DNA of 64,000 nt from NCBI RefSeq assembly GCF_036588685.1, contig NC_086373.1:4712001-4776000 (forward strand). The letters are read 5' to 3'. The notes under the pieces are model-generated. The model ran no database searches. It was not told the origin of the DNA and saw only the letters and a list, made by a program, of their open reading frames with translations. The stretch comes from Mytilus trossulus. Its lineage: Eukaryota > Mollusca > Bivalvia > Mytilida > Mytilidae. The position numbers and the translations under genes were made by a program. Each line of letters begins with the position of its first letter. Position 1 is the first letter of the stretch. Shown piece by piece: positions 10,855 to 22,385 of this stretch.

Positions 10855-11130
10855 AAAAATGAATATTTGGATTTTATGAATGAATATATATTTGATATTA
10901 GTAATACATGTTTAATTGTTAGGAAGAATTATTTGTTTTATGAACAAATTTTTGTTTGCATTAAAATATATCAATTTGTTTATGAACTAAAACTCATTTA
11001 TGAACATATATTTATGTTTTATGCATATATAATTTATTTGATAAACATATATTTTGATTTATTGAAAAAATATATTTTATATTAATGAACCAATATTCGT
11101 TTTTACAAAAAATATTAAGGAACATATATT
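10855..11130. repeat. Resumed right arm of the AT-rich palindrome
   Basis: Restarts with ATGAATATTTGGATTTTATG, the motif at which the right arm was cut at 9340, and continues with AACATATATTTTG-type words that are inverted in 8740-8880. Confidence 0.5.
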
Positions 11131-11179
11131 TTGTGTTTTGTGAATACTCCAACGTTTCACACTCTATATTCCAAACATA

Positions 11180-11632
11180 TGGTCCGAGACCACCATTGTC
11201 GTCCCTTGATTTTCGTTGTTCACAAATATAGTCCCTAGTGTTGACAGTGGGTTACTTGCCATTAATTTTTATACCCCTTCCAAATTTATTTCTCCATGTT
11301 CAATGCCTCAAATTGCAAGTAGGGGGATGAAATTACACTGTAAAAAAATTTGGGTCCAGAATTCTAAAGGAAAGTAGTGATTTGGTCCAGCTGATAAAGG
11401 TTGAAATTGAGCACTTCGGAAGCTGTCAAAAGATTTCAAGACGCCCTAAACATAAAATTGTCCATATTTTGAGTTAGAGGCGATGAAGTTTTCTATAAAT
11501 TTGATATGATTTGTCCCAAAAGTAGTACAACACACTGTAAAAGTTTCTTTGAGAAAGCGCAGGTGGGATTTTTTTTATTTTCATTTATGTTCTAAAGGAA
11601 ATGCACTACGAATTAATTGTGTTCTCGGACCT
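11180..11632. mobile_element. Repeat with GGTCCGAGA inverted ends
   Basis: GGTCCGAGA at 11181-11189 and TCTCGGACC at 11623-11631 bound a non-coding segment, the outline of a MITE. The short ends make the call tentative. Confidence 0.4.
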
Positions 11633-11943
11633 TATACACGTTCAATAAATGAACAACACAGTCATCTTACGATGTATGAATAAAGCTGTTTAGCTATAAT
11701 GAAATTATCACACCTCTAAAATCATTGTACTATAATAGAATTAACAATTTATATATGTATGATAAAATCATTATTGACTGTTTTTACAGTTTCTAAAGTA
11801 TTCATATCTTAAACTTCTTATATATATTTAATAATTTTAGATTACAAATTCTATGTGTACCACTTAAATAAAAAAATCCATCAATAGACAGGTCATTTTA
11901 CACTTGGTTGATGCATTCAGCAATATCTACCGCTATCTTAATG
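11633..11943. other. No gene seen
   Basis: AT-rich 3' flank of the GEX1-like gene on the opposite strand; nothing further recognised. Confidence 0.5.
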
Positions 11944-12009
11944 CTATTTGATCATTAAATAATCCAGAGTTCTATTAATACACAACCGATATTTCCCCAA
12001 AGGATCTAA
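11944..12009 (-). CDS. Possible last exon of the GEX1/Brambleberry-like gene
   Basis: The segment follows an acceptor-like TATATTTACAG (minus strand, ending at 12010) and encodes 21 residues starting LDPLGKYRLC before a stop. Its phase is 0. The large upstream exon has a donor-like GAT/GTAGGT at 12523-12525, also phase 0, so the two join cleanly across a 515-bp intron. Phase compatibility and position are the only support. If the splice is not used, the large frame instead ends at 12495. Confidence 0.4.
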   Translation of the reverse strand, partial: LDPLGKYRLCINRTLDYLMIK

Positions 12010-12494
12010 CTGTAAATATATATAACATGAACTGCAGTAGTTGTCCTTGTTTAGTGTTGCATTTTTTACCTTTCCACAAAAAAAAAACATAATAAAGGCA
12101 CGCAATATTGTGAATTTACAGTATAAACAACAATACGAAGTTATTTCTTTGTTAAAAAAAATCCTGAATCCCATTTTTGAGGACTGCACTTATTGGTAAC
12201 AAGAGTCCGACATTTGTGAATAACCCTAATTTTGTACTGGTACAGTATCAGCTAAAAAAGGAAGAAAGTCTTACAAACACATAAAATGAAATCCCGGCCT
12301 GTGAACGCTGATTATTGATTTATACTCAGCTTTTTGTTAAAATATATATTACTTCCATATCATTTCTTTAAGGTTATTTGTTATTCTATCAACACATAAA
12401 TCATATACTTTTTAGGTAACAAGGACGTTTCATTTCCTTCAAAACGTGATGAAATAACAACGATACCGTCTTACTTAAAAGGAGGGGGCATCGT

Positions 12495-13415
12495 TTAAAG
12501 AAAACACGTATATGTCAAACCTACATCACTTCCTGTCTGTTGATTTCTAAGTGATCTCCACCAAACTATTGCATATTCCTCTATCCAGAAGGTGATAACT
12601 GCTATAAAAAGTAACCATGGTCTTGCCGATTTAGTTAATGGTGTTGATGTTAAAAGAAAAGATATAATTAACACACAAGTAAAAGATAACAAGGAAAAGA
12701 AAACAGTGGACCATGAGGAAATTTGGGAAACGATATGATTAAATTGACTTAAAAGCTGATCTTGTTCCTCAGACTTGTTAATTACTTTACTTAACATGTC
12801 ATGTAAATACGCATTCGAATCGGACAATTTTTCGAATTTGTTTAGAGTTTCTCTTAGATAATGCATTATTGGATTAATAATACCATGATCCAGTTGTGTA
12901 TTAACATCTCCTAATATGTGAGTCAGTCTGTTTATTGTTTGTTGTGTCTCGTAGTTCCAAACTTGTACCTCTAAAAAATAACACATACTTTTTGTGTCAA
13001 TAAAGAAGTTTAACAGTAAAATATGGTCAGTATCCTTCATACTTTGCGTACATTCTAAAAACTTCTGTTGATCATCACATTCATAAATTGGACGTCCTGA
13101 CATTTGTAAGAAGCAATTTAAGAATGAAAGTGCCAGTTTCCCATGAATTTCAGCTGTTAAAAATTTGCATCCTTTTTCTAATGAAACGATTAATTCTTTC
13201 CAACAATATCCGTAGACTGGAAATTCACTCTTGGATTGGAACTTTTGAAAACTTGTTTTCCCTGTATCAATAGTAGCATCGTCCATGTAGGTTGGTCCAA
13301 CATCCGTTGGGTTCATGAAAGATGCAGAAACAAAAAGGGAGGAAACCAGCAATTCTATAAAAATCATATTCTCCGAATTCTTCTTTCTAAATAAAACAAA
13401 ACCCAAATAAAACAT
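12495..13415 (-). CDS. GEX1/Kar5/Brambleberry-family nuclear fusion protein
   Basis: The family acts at the nuclear envelope or ER membrane in fusion of nuclei: yeast Kar5 and plant GEX1 in karyogamy, zebrafish Brambleberry in pronuclear or karyomere fusion after fertilisation. The 306-codon frame shows the family order: a hydrophobic N-terminal signal-like segment (residues 17-33), a cysteine-rich domain at about 65-150 with Cys 71, 83, 101, 113, 122 and 145 and the motif LALSFLNCFLQMSGRPIYEC, a coiled-coil-like helical stretch (155-232), and two membrane segments (about 236-257 and 265-286). Codons after D297 run across a donor-like GTAGGT, so the last nine residues are probably intronic and a final exon may lie at 11944-12009. 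Met1 or Met17 could be the start; Met17 gives the better signal peptide. Alternative: the first exon could be upstream of 13415. Confidence 0.8.
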   Translation of the reverse strand: MFYLGFVLFRKKNSENMIFIELLVSSLFVSASFMNPTDVGPTYMDDATIDTGKTSFQKFQSKSEFPVYGYCWKELIVSLEKGCKFLTAEIHGKLALSFLNCFLQMSGRPIYECDDQQKFLECTQSMKDTDHILLLNFFIDTKSMCYFLEVQVWNYETQQTINRLTHILGDVNTQLDHGIINPIMHYLRETLNKFEKLSDSNAYLHDMLSKVINKSEEQDQLLSQFNHIVSQISSWSTVFFSLLSFTCVLIISFLLTSTPLTKSARPWLLFIAVITFWIEEYAIVWWRSLRNQQTGSDVGLTYTCFL

Positions 13416-13739
13416 AAATGAGCATATATTCCTATTACAAATGTTCCATTCTAAAGTTCGATAATATTATATAAGTGTTGTTGGTAAAAGAAAACGAAAA
13501 TACTCTAATACTGTTTCTGTTAGGTCTTAATCAGTTATAGTTTATCTACTTATTCATTTTAAACTGAATTTAAAACTCTTTTTGCGTGTGTACATATTTG
13601 AATCAGTACTTTATCGTAGTTCCGGTGACCGATGATACGATGCATATCCGGTTCTAAATATTCCTAGTTGACTTGCAGAACCAGAATTGCGTTTCATTCG
13701 TACATAGCTGCGATACATAGTACTCCTTGATTGGTTTAT
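13416..13739. other. Upstream region of the GEX1-like gene
   Basis: AT-rich; no clear TATA box or additional exon was recognised. Confidence 0.4.
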
Positions 13740-13870
13740 TAGCTTTTAAGTGAGAAGTAACCCTAAATCAAGGAAATCATGATAGGAAAAAAGTGGGGGA
13801 AATCGTATCTTTTAGAAAATATATACTCCTTATGCAGGCGCTGCTGAACTGTTGCTACATAGAAATGGAA
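13740..13870 (-). pseudogene. Penelope-like RT relic (short)
   Basis: The minus strand gives a degenerate form of the segment reading roughly CSNSSAAPAYGVYIS, matching the conserved end of the RT-like ORF seen intact at 45533-45885. Stops and frameshifts are present. 13871-14454 has no further recognised feature. Confidence 0.5.
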
Positions 13871-14454
13871 AAATGCCATGATAATTTGAAGGTTTTCCGG
13901 ATTCTAGCTTTTAAACTATCGGGGTCTCGTTAGCAGAAGGAGAAAAAAAACGGCCGAGCCAACGTGTTAAAAATATTATTTCACATAAATAACCAACGCG
14001 TGGATTATATAATCAATAACTTATCTTCGAAGTGCCGTAGCGTAATGTGTCTGGTAAGAAAACTTGTATTTGCTTGTTTGGAATTGAACAAATTATTGAA
14101 ATCCGACAAAATCTATTGTCATTAGAATTCTTTTGCTCAATCCCTGTCTCGTTGTCTTTTTATAAATTCCGAAAACTGTATCATACAACAGATGAAAGCT
14201 TATATGCAAGTCCGACCCAACTCTTTTAAGCTAAAAAGACGAAGCAAACATTTTCTTTTAAAAAGCTAAATGTTTCTAACTCATTGAAATTTTTTAAAAC
14301 AGCAGTAGAATGTTTTAAAAACTTTCACATTTTTATAATTATTATGATATCTGGCCGGTGACTTTCTACGAAATCGACCAATTTATAGCATACTTGTCAT
14401 ACTTTGGGTTTACAAAAAAAAACAAGTTTGGTCTATTTAGAAGTGGACTGAACA

Positions 14455-14590
14455 AGTTTTATATTTGATACGTTTCCCTCAGTTTTAGTTTGTAACCCGG
14501 ATTTGTTTTAACTCTATCGATTTATGAATTTCGAACAGCGGTTTACTACTGTTGCCTTTATTTATAGGACTGACGGTACATTTTAACCTT
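14455..14590 (+). repeat. Dispersed repeat, family B
   Basis: CGTTTCCCTCAGTTTTAGTT through TACTACTGTTGCCTTTATTT; the forward form of the sequence at 3318-3545. Confidence 0.65.
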
Positions 14591-15999
14591 TCAACTACAG
14601 AATAAATATAAGTCATTGTCAACTCAGAAATAATGCCAGCAATCTAAAATCTCATTTGTTTAATTAGCTTGTATCCAGGAACACTATTTGTGCAAACTAA
14701 TCACCCTGTTGAGAATAACCAACATTTCTTTTTTTATTTGCATCAAGAACAATGATGTAAGAAAGACCTACTTGATTCCATTTACTCCATTGCTGATAAT
14801 GTTGACATAAATATTGAGTAAGTACTATTTGCATATGATATGAAAATTACTTTTCTTCAAACCTGGTCAGAGATATATCAGTGACACGTAACATTTTGTT
14901 TGAAATTTTGTTTGATTTTTGTTCAATTTCTATTTAATTTTCATTCTTCCATTTCAACATTAATTCATTTATTCTACTAAGAAAGCGTTGTTTAAATTCC
15001 TAGCAATATATATATAACACCCAAATCGCCTGCACTGTAGGATCATTAATTTGTATGATCCTTTACTATAATATATAGTGTTTAAAATGTCATATGCATT
15101 TTTTGTTGTACCTCGCAAATGGTTAGGGTTATTCTGTATTCATGTGTTGGTTTGGTGTGGAACTAATGTGATGAGCTGTTTTGAAATATGTGTCATCAGA
15201 ATCAGAGAATTTCATGTCATGAATGATTTCTCCTCACGATATAATTTTTATAAGTCTATATGAATTTATTTAAAAAAAGTGTGGGGCCAGTTTTCTTTAA
15301 ACATGTATATAGAATGAATTATCTTGGTTATTTCAATTGAGATATGTCATGTATTGGTCTTATATTTTATTGGATTATTAGATGTATCAGTATTTTGTAC
15401 TCTCTAATGTGAAGTGATTAAACATATCTACCATGAGTTATAATTATGATGGGGTTATGGGTAACATTTTTACGATGCATGTACTAAGTTTCCTAAATCT
15501 TGTTTGTAATAGCGAAGGTGAAGTAACTTTGAATAGTTGGTGATTTAACACGATTAATGTTTGGCGCGAGATAAAAAAGATTGTCTATGTGTGTACTTTT
15601 GGATCTTTATATTACTGTTAACATGTTTTTGATACCAGCAGCGAAGTTATCAATTATTATTATAAAAACTTATTTAACTTTCAAAATTCTAATTTTAAGC
15701 CGAAGTTTTCATGTTAGATCCAAGATTACTTATACATTATGCTAATAACCACAAAACACAGATAAAAATTTGAATTTGGGTGGCGACACATTTAATTATT
15801 TAGAATTATGCTCCTTTACAAATGGAAAAATGTAGATTTTTTTCTGGTCCTGAACTTAAGTTAGCCTGAACAAAATATTATGACACATGTACACAATGAT
15901 TATCACTACAGCATTAAGACCGAACACGAATTTCGGTAGCGTCACTTTCAATGATCATGAGTTATGTCCTTTTATAACTTTAATTGCAAGAAGGTATCA
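14591..15999. other. No gene seen
   Basis: AT-rich DNA without supported coding, RNA or repeat features. Confidence 0.5.
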
Positions 16000-16460
16000 C
16001 ATGTGTACCATGGACGTTCCTCATTAATTTCTGAATGTTTTCTTCGTGACAGGCTTCTGATAACTTTTAAGTAGCAAATAAACTTGTTTACTTGTATTTT
16101 TGTCCATCTGATGAGTTAATCCTTTTTCAACTGATTTTAAAAGTTCGTTCTTATGTTGTACAGTTCTACCACTGTCCCAGGTTAGGAGGAGGGTTGGGAT
16201 CCCGCTAACATGTTTAAACCCGCCACATTATTTATGTATGTGCCTGTCCCAAGTTAGGAGCATGTAAATCAGTGATTGTCGTTTATTAATTTGTTACATC
16301 TTTCTTTTCGTTCATTTTTTTAAATAGATCATGCCGTTAGTTTTCTCTGTTGAATTGTTTTACAATGTCATTTCGGACCGTTTTATAGCTGACAATGCGG
16401 TATGGGCTTTTCTCATTGGTGAAGGCCATACGGTGACCTATAGTTGTTAATTTCTGGGTC
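16000..16460 (+). repeat. Dispersed repeat, family D (long copy)
   Basis: Contains CCGCTAACATGTTTAAACCC, GCCTGTCCCAAGTTAGGAGC, TATAGCTGACAATGCGGTAT and the tail GGTGACCTATAGTTGTTAAT. Related copies lie at 18130-18272, 20556-20745 (reverse), 34960-35110 (reverse), 48755-49080 and 50283-50600. It is a mollusc-wide interspersed sequence with a SINE-like distribution; a pol III promoter was not identified. Confidence 0.65.
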
Positions 16461-16489
16461 ATTTTGGTCTCTCTTATTTTTATTAATGC

Positions 16490-17400
16490 ACATGTGTGGA
16501 CTAAAGGGATGCTCTTTCTTAAGGAGGGACGAAGAAAGATATATCAAAGGGACAGTCAAACTCATAAATAAAAAAATGACATCGCCATGACTAAAAAAGA
16601 AAAAGAAAAACAGACAAATAAAAGTAGACAAGAAACAACATAGAAATCTGGGGGTGATATAAGGTGCTCCGGAAGGTTAAGCAGATCCTGCTCCCATGTG
16701 GCACATGTGTGACTACAAAAAGGGGGACAACAGATACCAGAGGGACAGTCAAACTTATAAATCGAAAATAAACTGACAACGCCATGGCTAAAAATAAAAA
16801 AGACAAACAATAGTACACATGACACAACATAGAAAGCTTAAAAAAATAAGCAACACGAACCCAATCAAAAACTAAGGGTGATCTCAGGTGCTCCAGAAGG
16901 GTAAGCAGATCTGGCTCCCCATGTGCCACCCGTCATGTTGCTCATGTTATACCAAATCCGATAAATAGTCTAATTCGGTAGCTCACATTCGTGAACTGTG
17001 AAGATGTAGTTACGACAAAAGGAACTTATCCGATATCATCCGTGAAACGATTATTTCATAATGGTCAACCAGCTCGTGACGGCGTCCTTACAATTTACGA
17101 AGGGATGATTTTAGCTTCATTATTTGGAACTCTTGGTTTAATAGCTTCCTTATGAGAAGCAACCCTCAATTATTGAAATCATGATAGGAAATACAAGCCT
17201 GGGAAAATTGTATCAATTGGGAGATATATACTTCGTATGCAGGCGCTCTTGGAATGTTGTTACATAGAAATGGGCAGCCGAAATCATCTCTCTTGTTGTA
17301 AAGATTTGTTTCAATATATGACACTTGTTGTTTTGTCTCGTTTATGATTAACACGAGATTTAAAACGAAAAATATCTTAAGGATCCACACGAGAGACAAG
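16490..17400 (-). pseudogene. Penelope-like RT relic with its 3' non-coding tail
   Basis: At the upper end the minus strand encodes NLYNKRDDFGCPFLCNNIP and YEVYISQLIQFSQACISYH, the conserved terminal region of a Penelope-like reverse transcriptase. Downstream to about 16490 follows the element's non-coding tail (AGAGGGACAGTCAAACT, GGGTAAGCAGATC), which recurs at 34475-34930 and, diverged, at 49571-49700. The catalytic RT core is absent and stops interrupt the frame. The tail carries an internal duplication (16500-16640 resembles 16730-16860). Confidence 0.7.
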
Positions 17401-17612
17401 AACTGCTTCTAAAAACCCGAGTACTAGATTCAACACCTGGTCTTACAGGAGTCAGACGCGAGTGATATTGAAGATAATATGTTTATCTTGTTGATACTAT
17501 TGTTGTCTTTGTCTGTTTTAGTTTCAATATTCTAGCGTCTCCTGACTAGCAAACTATAAAGAAACCCAAACTGAAAAGCACTTATTACATACTGTTGCAA
17601 ACAAATGCAGAG

Positions 17613-18003
17613 GGTTTAAATAAAGGCAACAGTAGTATTTGGTTTTCATGTTATATTTGTTATATTCATGGGATTTTGTCTGATGCTCGGTCCGTTTCTG
17701 TATGTGTTGCATTTTGGTGTTGTGAATCTCCTCTTGTGTTAAATGCGTTTCCCTCGGTTTTGGTATGTTGCCTCGATTGTGTTTTGTCCATGGATTTTTG
17801 AGCTTTGTTTTGAGCGGTATATACTACTGTTGCCTTTAGGTATACCGCTGTTTGAAATTCATAAATCGATTGAGAAAAAAACAAATCCTGTTTACAATCT
17901 AAAACTGAGGGAAACACATCAAATATAAAAGTAGAACTACGACACAACAGAAACACACCATTAAAATGTAACACACACAGAAACGAACTATATATAACAA
18001 TGG
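17613..18003. repeat. Head-to-head pair of family B repeats
   Basis: A forward copy (about 17640-17840, with CGTTTCCCTCGGTTTTGG and TACTACTGTTGCCTTTA) is followed directly by a reverse copy (about 17832-18003, ATACCGCTGTTTGAAATTCA ... CAGAAACGAACTA), forming an inverted repeat about 390 bp across. An AATAAAGGCAACAGTAGTAT stub precedes it. Confidence 0.65.
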
Positions 18004-18129
18004 CCATTTTCCTGACTTTTTAATCGATTTTAGTATGGCAATACAACATAGAACAATACACTACCAAATGTCAATCGAAATGAATTTACTTGATCCAAAA
18101 CAAATATTAAAAGTGAAATGCAAATATTA

Positions 18130-18272
18130 CATATTTGGTTCTTCGTTCATTTTTGTACTTCAATAAGCCTATTATTACTATATTTTTTGTTTGTATTGTC
18201 ATTTCAAGGAATTTCATAGCTGACTATGCGGTATGAGTTTTTTCCTTTGTTGAAGTCGTATTGTGAGATATA
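18130..18272 (+). repeat. Family D repeat, left part (interrupted)
   Basis: Runs up to GTATTGTGAGATATA, where the transposon begins. The repeat resumes at 22338 with ATAAGTGTTAATGTATGTG and continues to about 22385, so the two parts are one insertion target. Confidence 0.65.
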
Positions 18273-19001
18273 TAGTGGAGCGGCGAATGTTGAAAAAGTC
18301 GCTCAGTTAACAATTTTAAATTACCTAAATACCTCATGGAATTTTAGGGGCTTAAATTATTTATCGATTATTCAGCTTTAGAAAATTATTTGTCGTAAAT
18401 ATCAAATGTGGTACAAATGACATTCAACTTGCATCGAATACCCCACTGCTGATTCGGAAGTCAAATTTCAGAACAAACCCGTTCTAAAAAATAATTTGTG
18501 AATGAAATTGAAAAAATACAGTTAATCGTGAACTTAATCAATGTAAAGGGCATTTCCAAATAGTCCTAAATTTAATGCTTGATGCATCTGAAAATGGTTG
18601 AAAATAACACTGTAAAAATCATCGTTTTTCATCTAGCATTATTTGCACATGCAGTATAGGTGTATTTTAAAGGCACAACAGTGAAGCCGCCGTATAATAC
18701 TTCAATCGACCCAATTTACGTTTTGAAGTTAATTCTTAATCTAAATAAGATAAATATTTGGCTAAATATCTGCTTTTTATCCAGATTTCAAGTCCGAATA
18801 TTTGTCACAGATTTACCGACATTGTTGGGGTTTCTAGTTATAGTCCCATATTCAGCGATTTAGCGAAGGTCATTTTGTAGTCATTTTCAAGCATATTTCT
18901 TGTTCATTTTATAATTTCGAAGCCTTGTGATTAATTAATGTTGTTTGATATTGTTGCTTATTCGTTTTTGTTGAATTTAACTGGGAAAGTGAAATTCATT
19001 G

Positions 19002-20290
19002 TAGGGTTTGTTTGGTTTTCAGGTGTGTTTGAATTGTTTTCTTATTCAATCAAATAGACAATTTAACAATCTCGTTAAAACTGGTCCCGCTAGATGCCAA
19101 AAAAAAAGGAAAGTGGAAGTTTGTGTTGACAAATGCATTATCTGCGATTCTATTGTTGACGAAATATTAATAACATCAACAGAATCTGGATGAAAAAGTC
19201 TCATTACTGCTGCAGCAAAGAGACGTGATGATGATTTGTTCAGTTATTTGAATGAAACAGCAAGTGAATTACCCGTATTTAGGTATCAAAGGTTATGTTA
19301 TAAAAGCTATACAAGTAAGCAGAATTTAAAATCAGTAACAGCTGAAAAGGAATCACCAGATATATATTCCGATTTATCTAATTGTTTGGTGCCTGAAAAA
19401 AAATGATCACAATACATCAAAGTGTATTATTTGCAAAACAATTCTCATAAAAGGGTGAAAACATTACATACAATTTCATCTGCTGAAAGGTTAGTCAATA
19501 TTAAAGATGCTGCTTTTAAAGCATGCGACGGTGAAATGATTAATCGAATAGAGCAAGATAATTTTCTTAATTATGCAGTGTATCACGTAGCATGTCTGAC
19601 CACATACTCGGCATATAGACCAAAATCCACTGATCAATCTGCGTATGATTTGGCATTTAGCAGTAGTTTAAATTATAGACAGAGACCTTATTTTTGACAA
19701 AAAGTCTCTTGTTTTGTCATCACGTTTGACAAGGTATCAGTCTTTCTTACCTGATAAAATAAGTAAGACATACTGTTATTCCTCTAAACATAAGGCTAAA
19801 CTGGAGAGGTACTACAGGGATGCAATTGCCTCTTTTGCTCAACAAGGATAATATAAATCTAGCTTCGTATTTGCTAGCGATATTTCAATTGGAGACGCTG
19901 TTAAGACAGCGAATAAAATCTAAGCAGAATAAGAAACGCTTGAGATAAAAGCCGACTTAAGTACAATTATGTAGCTGCACCAAAACCAACGAACAAATCG
20001 GTATGCATGTACTATATAACGCAGCCTCACAAAATGAAAAATGTTTATATATCTAGGGATTATTATCCTGCAAATAACCAAGTACAAATGTATATCGTTG
20101 GAAATATCAGAAGCAATGTTGTCAACCTAATTGATAAGTTTTGTTACTTGTCTCTTGACAAAGTCTTTTGAAACATTTTCTTCAGTAGCAATGAATATTT
20201 CGGATGACATTCGGAGAAAATATGCTGCTCTCTCAGAGTGCCTGGTGTCAAATTGTATAACATAATTACTCCATTTAAAGTCTTATTATG
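19002..20290 (+). pseudogene. Broken transposon protein with two Cys/His-type modules
   Basis: Frames 19008-19193 and 19422-19697 and the stretches around them read as one protein once stops and shifts are ignored. One module has KCIICDSIVDEIL followed by RYQRLCYKSYTSK; a second has KCIIC-like residues, then VYHVACLTTYSAYR. The repeated C..C ... H/Q..C layout suggests duplicated zinc-binding modules. Stops occur for example at 19191-19193, 19404-19406 and 19695-19697. It lies within the TIR element, so it is probably a remnant of its own protein. Function not recognised. Confidence 0.55.
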
Positions 20291-21656
20291 CCGGTAGTTC
20301 ATGCTCTTGGTGGGTGTGACTCCACTTCAAGTTTTTTTTTAAATCGGTTAAAAGTCGGTTTTCAACCTCTTTAGGACAAAACCAAGCCGTTACGGTAATT
20401 TTTTTGCCTTGACGCATGATGATGTTGATAGTGCTGTAGTTGCTGCTAGAGTGCTTGAAGCTGCTTTATACGACACGAAATATAAATTTAAGAATTATCA
20501 CAACGATTTAAATTTGCAGAGACATCAGTTGGCTATAAATAAATATAAAAGTCTTATAATATAAAAAAGAAGATGTGGTATGATTGCCAATAAGACAACT
20601 GTCCAAAAAGACCAAAATGACACAGACATTAACAACTATAAGTCACCTTACAGCCTTCAACAATTAGCAAAGCCCATACCGCATAGCCAGCTATAAAATG
20701 GCCCGATAAGACAATGTAAAACAATTCAAACGAAAAGCTTTCGGCATGTGAATTCGTATTTAAGCAACACATACTTCGTACAATGTGGCAAAGCAAGTTT
20801 GGTTGTCGGCAAATCTAGCCAACCGAAATAATGGCTTCCCGTAATGATTAATCGAATAGAGCAAGATAATTTTCTTAATTATGCAGTGTATCACGCATCA
20901 TGTCTGACCACATACTCGGCATATAGACCAAAATCCACTGATCAATCTGCGTATGATTTGGCATTTAGCAGTAGTTTAAATTATAGACAGAGACCTTATT
21001 TTTGACAACAAGTCTCTTGTTTTGTCATCACGTTTGACAAGGTATCAGTCTTTCTTACCTGATAAAATAAGTAAGACATACTGTAATTCCTCTAAACATA
21101 AGGCTAAACTGGAGAGGTACTACAGGGATGCAATTGCCTCTTTTGCTCAACAAGGATAATATAAATCTAGCTTTGTATTTGCTAGCGATATTTCAATTGG
21201 AGACGCTGTTAAGACAGCGAATAACATCTAAGCAGAATAAGAAATGCTTGAGATAAAAGCCGACTTAAGTACAGTTATATAGCTGCACCAAAACCAACGA
21301 ACAAATCGGTATGTATGTACTATATAACGCAGCCTCACAAAATGAAAAATGTTTATATATCTAGGGATTATTATCCTGCAAATAACCAAGTACAAATGTA
21401 TATCGTTGGAAATATCAGAAGCAATGTTGTCAACCTAATTGATAAGTTTTGTTACTTGTCTCTTGACAAAGTCTTTTGAAACATTTTCTGCAGTATCAAT
21501 GAATATTTCGGATGACATTCGAAGAAAATATGCTGCTCTCTCAGAGTGTCTGGTGTCAAATTGTATAACATAATTACTCCATTTAAAGTCTTATTATGCC
21601 GGTAGGTCATGCTCTTGGTGGGTGTGACTCCACTTCAATTTTTTTTTAAATCGGTA
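19536..21656 (+). repeat. Direct duplication of ~812 bp inside the transposon
   Basis: 19536-20348 and 20844-21656 are nearly identical (offset 1,307-1,308 bp; few substitutions), both starting ATGATTAATCGAATAGAGCA. The 495-bp gap contains remaining coding-like sequence (20400-20540, with DVDSAVVAARVLEAALY) and a family D repeat. Confidence 0.85.
20556..20745 (-). repeat. Dispersed repeat, family D, reverse
   Basis: AAGAAGATGTGGTATGATTG through GCATAGCCAGCTATAAAATG; the reverse complement of the family D sequence, inserted within the transposon. Confidence 0.7.
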
Positions 21657-22385
21657 TGAAAATAAGCTCAAAATAACGGCATGTCTCAATTTTAGGAATT
21701 TGTTCTACAACACGCTTGCAATTATTGAGTAATATATCACACTCCAATAACTATATTATATATAAAGGTATCTTGTATTGGGATAGTTTGAATTCATTTT
21801 AAGAAAACTCAGTGACACGTCGAAATTTTTCATGACTGCATATTTTGTTTGATTTATTAACTATGCATTTCAGATACTCTTTGAAAAACTTTTTAACTCT
21901 TAAAGTATTCAAGTAATGCTTTTTGTCGATGTCAATTATCAATGTTGATATGTTCCTGTTTTCCATTAGGCATTAAAATTTGTATACCACGGACTACCTT
22001 CAAAAAAGTTAAATAAAACGTTGTTCTGACGTCATGTGCAAATATAAAAAAGATTTTGTATGAATTAATTTTTTTCTACATAAAACTACTCATATAATTT
22101 ATTGAATTGATTATCAATTTTGAAAAATATCAATGGTATTGTTTCTCTAGATGAAAGTAGGATTTTTTAAAGTGATGACATTTGACATTGATTTTCGATA
22201 TTATTGTACCAGATTTGATATTTACGACACATATTTTCAAAAAGTTCAGGATTTCAGCTTTCAAATGAGCTATTAAAATCCCATGAGGTATTTAGGTAAT
22301 TTAAATTTCTAAAATTGTCCTCTCCGCCGCTCCACTAATAAGTGTTAATGTATGTGTCGTTAGGTCTCTTGTGAAGGGTTGTCGC

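Larger units (their letters stand above)
18273..22337. mobile_element. Decayed DNA transposon, 4,065 bp, TIR TAGTGGAGCGGCG
   Basis: TAGTGGAGCGGCG at 18273 is exactly inverted at the right end (CGCCGCTCCACTA to 22337). The inverted ends extend imperfectly for over 150 bp (TTACCTAAATACCTCATGG, GTCGTAAATATCAAAT). The element splits a family D repeat, and ATA flanks both ends (18270-18272 and 22338-22340), so a 3-bp target duplication is inferred from the reconstructed empty site. The interior holds broken coding sequence, a large direct duplication and an inserted repeat. Superfamily is unassigned; no DDE triad could be located. Confidence 0.75.

Noticed and set aside
16100-16130. CTGATGAG as another hammerhead
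   Set aside because: No GAAAC or stem II partner follows; it belongs to the family D repeat.
16413-16929. Three overlapping minus-strand frames of 72-112 codons
   Set aside because: They lie across the non-coding tail of a Penelope-like relic and its internal duplication; translation is low-complexity Phe/Leu/Ser.
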